5,567 nt of DNA from an uncultured Muribaculaceae bacterium (lineage in GTDB: Bacteria > Bacteroidota > Bacteroidia > Bacteroidales > Muribaculaceae). The position numbers and the translations under genes are program-made. Location: assembly GCA_905209725.1 (NCBI GenBank), contig CAJLTZ010000116.1, positions 1 to 5,567 on the forward strand, read 5' to 3'. The notes beneath the pieces are model-generated. The model was not told the DNA's origin. It saw nothing but the letters and a program-made list of their open reading frames with translations, and searched no databases. Shown here piece after piece: positions 5,518-5,567 of this stretch. The number at the start of each line of letters is the position of its first letter. Within the stretch, counting starts at the first letter, position 1.

Positions 5518-5549
5518 ACCCCATCCCACAAAAAATGTTAACGCAGGGG
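5516..5549. repeat. Right arm of the perfect 34-bp inverted repeat
   Basis: This is the exact reverse complement of 16-49. It starts AGACCCCATCCCACAAAA and ends ATGTTAACGCAGGGG. The first two bases are the AG of the pfkA TAG stop codon, so the element follows the gene with no gap. As at the left arm, the sequence reads away from the upstream gene's 3' end. An ATG inside it (5535-5537) opens a frame that stays open to the window end (MLTQGRRIFEE), too short to call a gene. Confidence 0.95.
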
Positions 5550-5567
5550 CGGCGTATTTTCGAGGAA

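Noticed and set aside
16..5549. Composite transposon with 34-bp terminal inverted repeats
   Set aside because: No transposase or integrase is present, no target-site duplication is visible just outside the arms, and the cargo is core housekeeping genes.

Overview
The window is ordinary chromosomal DNA of a GC-rich member of the Bacteroidales. The gene products resemble Bacteroides and Muribaculaceae homologues. The promoter-like sites have the Bacteroidota form (TTTG, about 20 bp, TAnnTTTG) rather than sigma-70 boxes. Translation starts sit in A-rich leaders, mostly without a Shine-Dalgarno sequence. The gaps hold short tandem repeats of a kind common in this order. Muribaculaceae is a guess from base composition and repeat style; it was not tested.

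Layout: six genes on the minus strand run leftward from about 4415 to 102, with gaps of only 21 to 77 bp. In transcription order they are ribF (FMN/FAD synthesis), upp (uracil salvage), recF (gap repair), a DUF721/DciA-family gene (replicative helicase recruitment), a 4HBT acyl-CoA thioesterase, and a SIS-domain arabinose-5-phosphate isomerase (Kdo branch of LPS synthesis). pfkA (ATP-dependent 6-phosphofructokinase) runs the opposite way from a 121-bp divergent region shared with ribF and ends at 5517. All seven genes look complete. recF and the DUF721 gene both need GTG starts. No RNA gene, transposase, recombinase or CRISPR array is visible, and no gap exceeds 300 bp.

The genes are housekeeping functions; recF next to a DUF721 gene is the recognisable replication/repair pair. 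A well-formed promoter overlaps the ribF stop codon, so upp and the genes after it probably have their own transcript, whose leader would be made mostly of a 9-bp tandem repeat.

The most unusual structure is at the edges. A perfect 34-bp inverted repeat (16-49 and 5516-5549) brackets all seven genes. The right arm begins inside the pfkA stop codon and the left arm lies 52 bp past the stop of the isomerase gene. It could bound an invertible segment, or be two copies of a dispersed 3'-flanking element that happen to face each other because the flanking genes diverge. The window alone cannot decide. Four of the five gaps or gene junctions of the minus-strand cluster also carry, fully or in part, a different short repeat.
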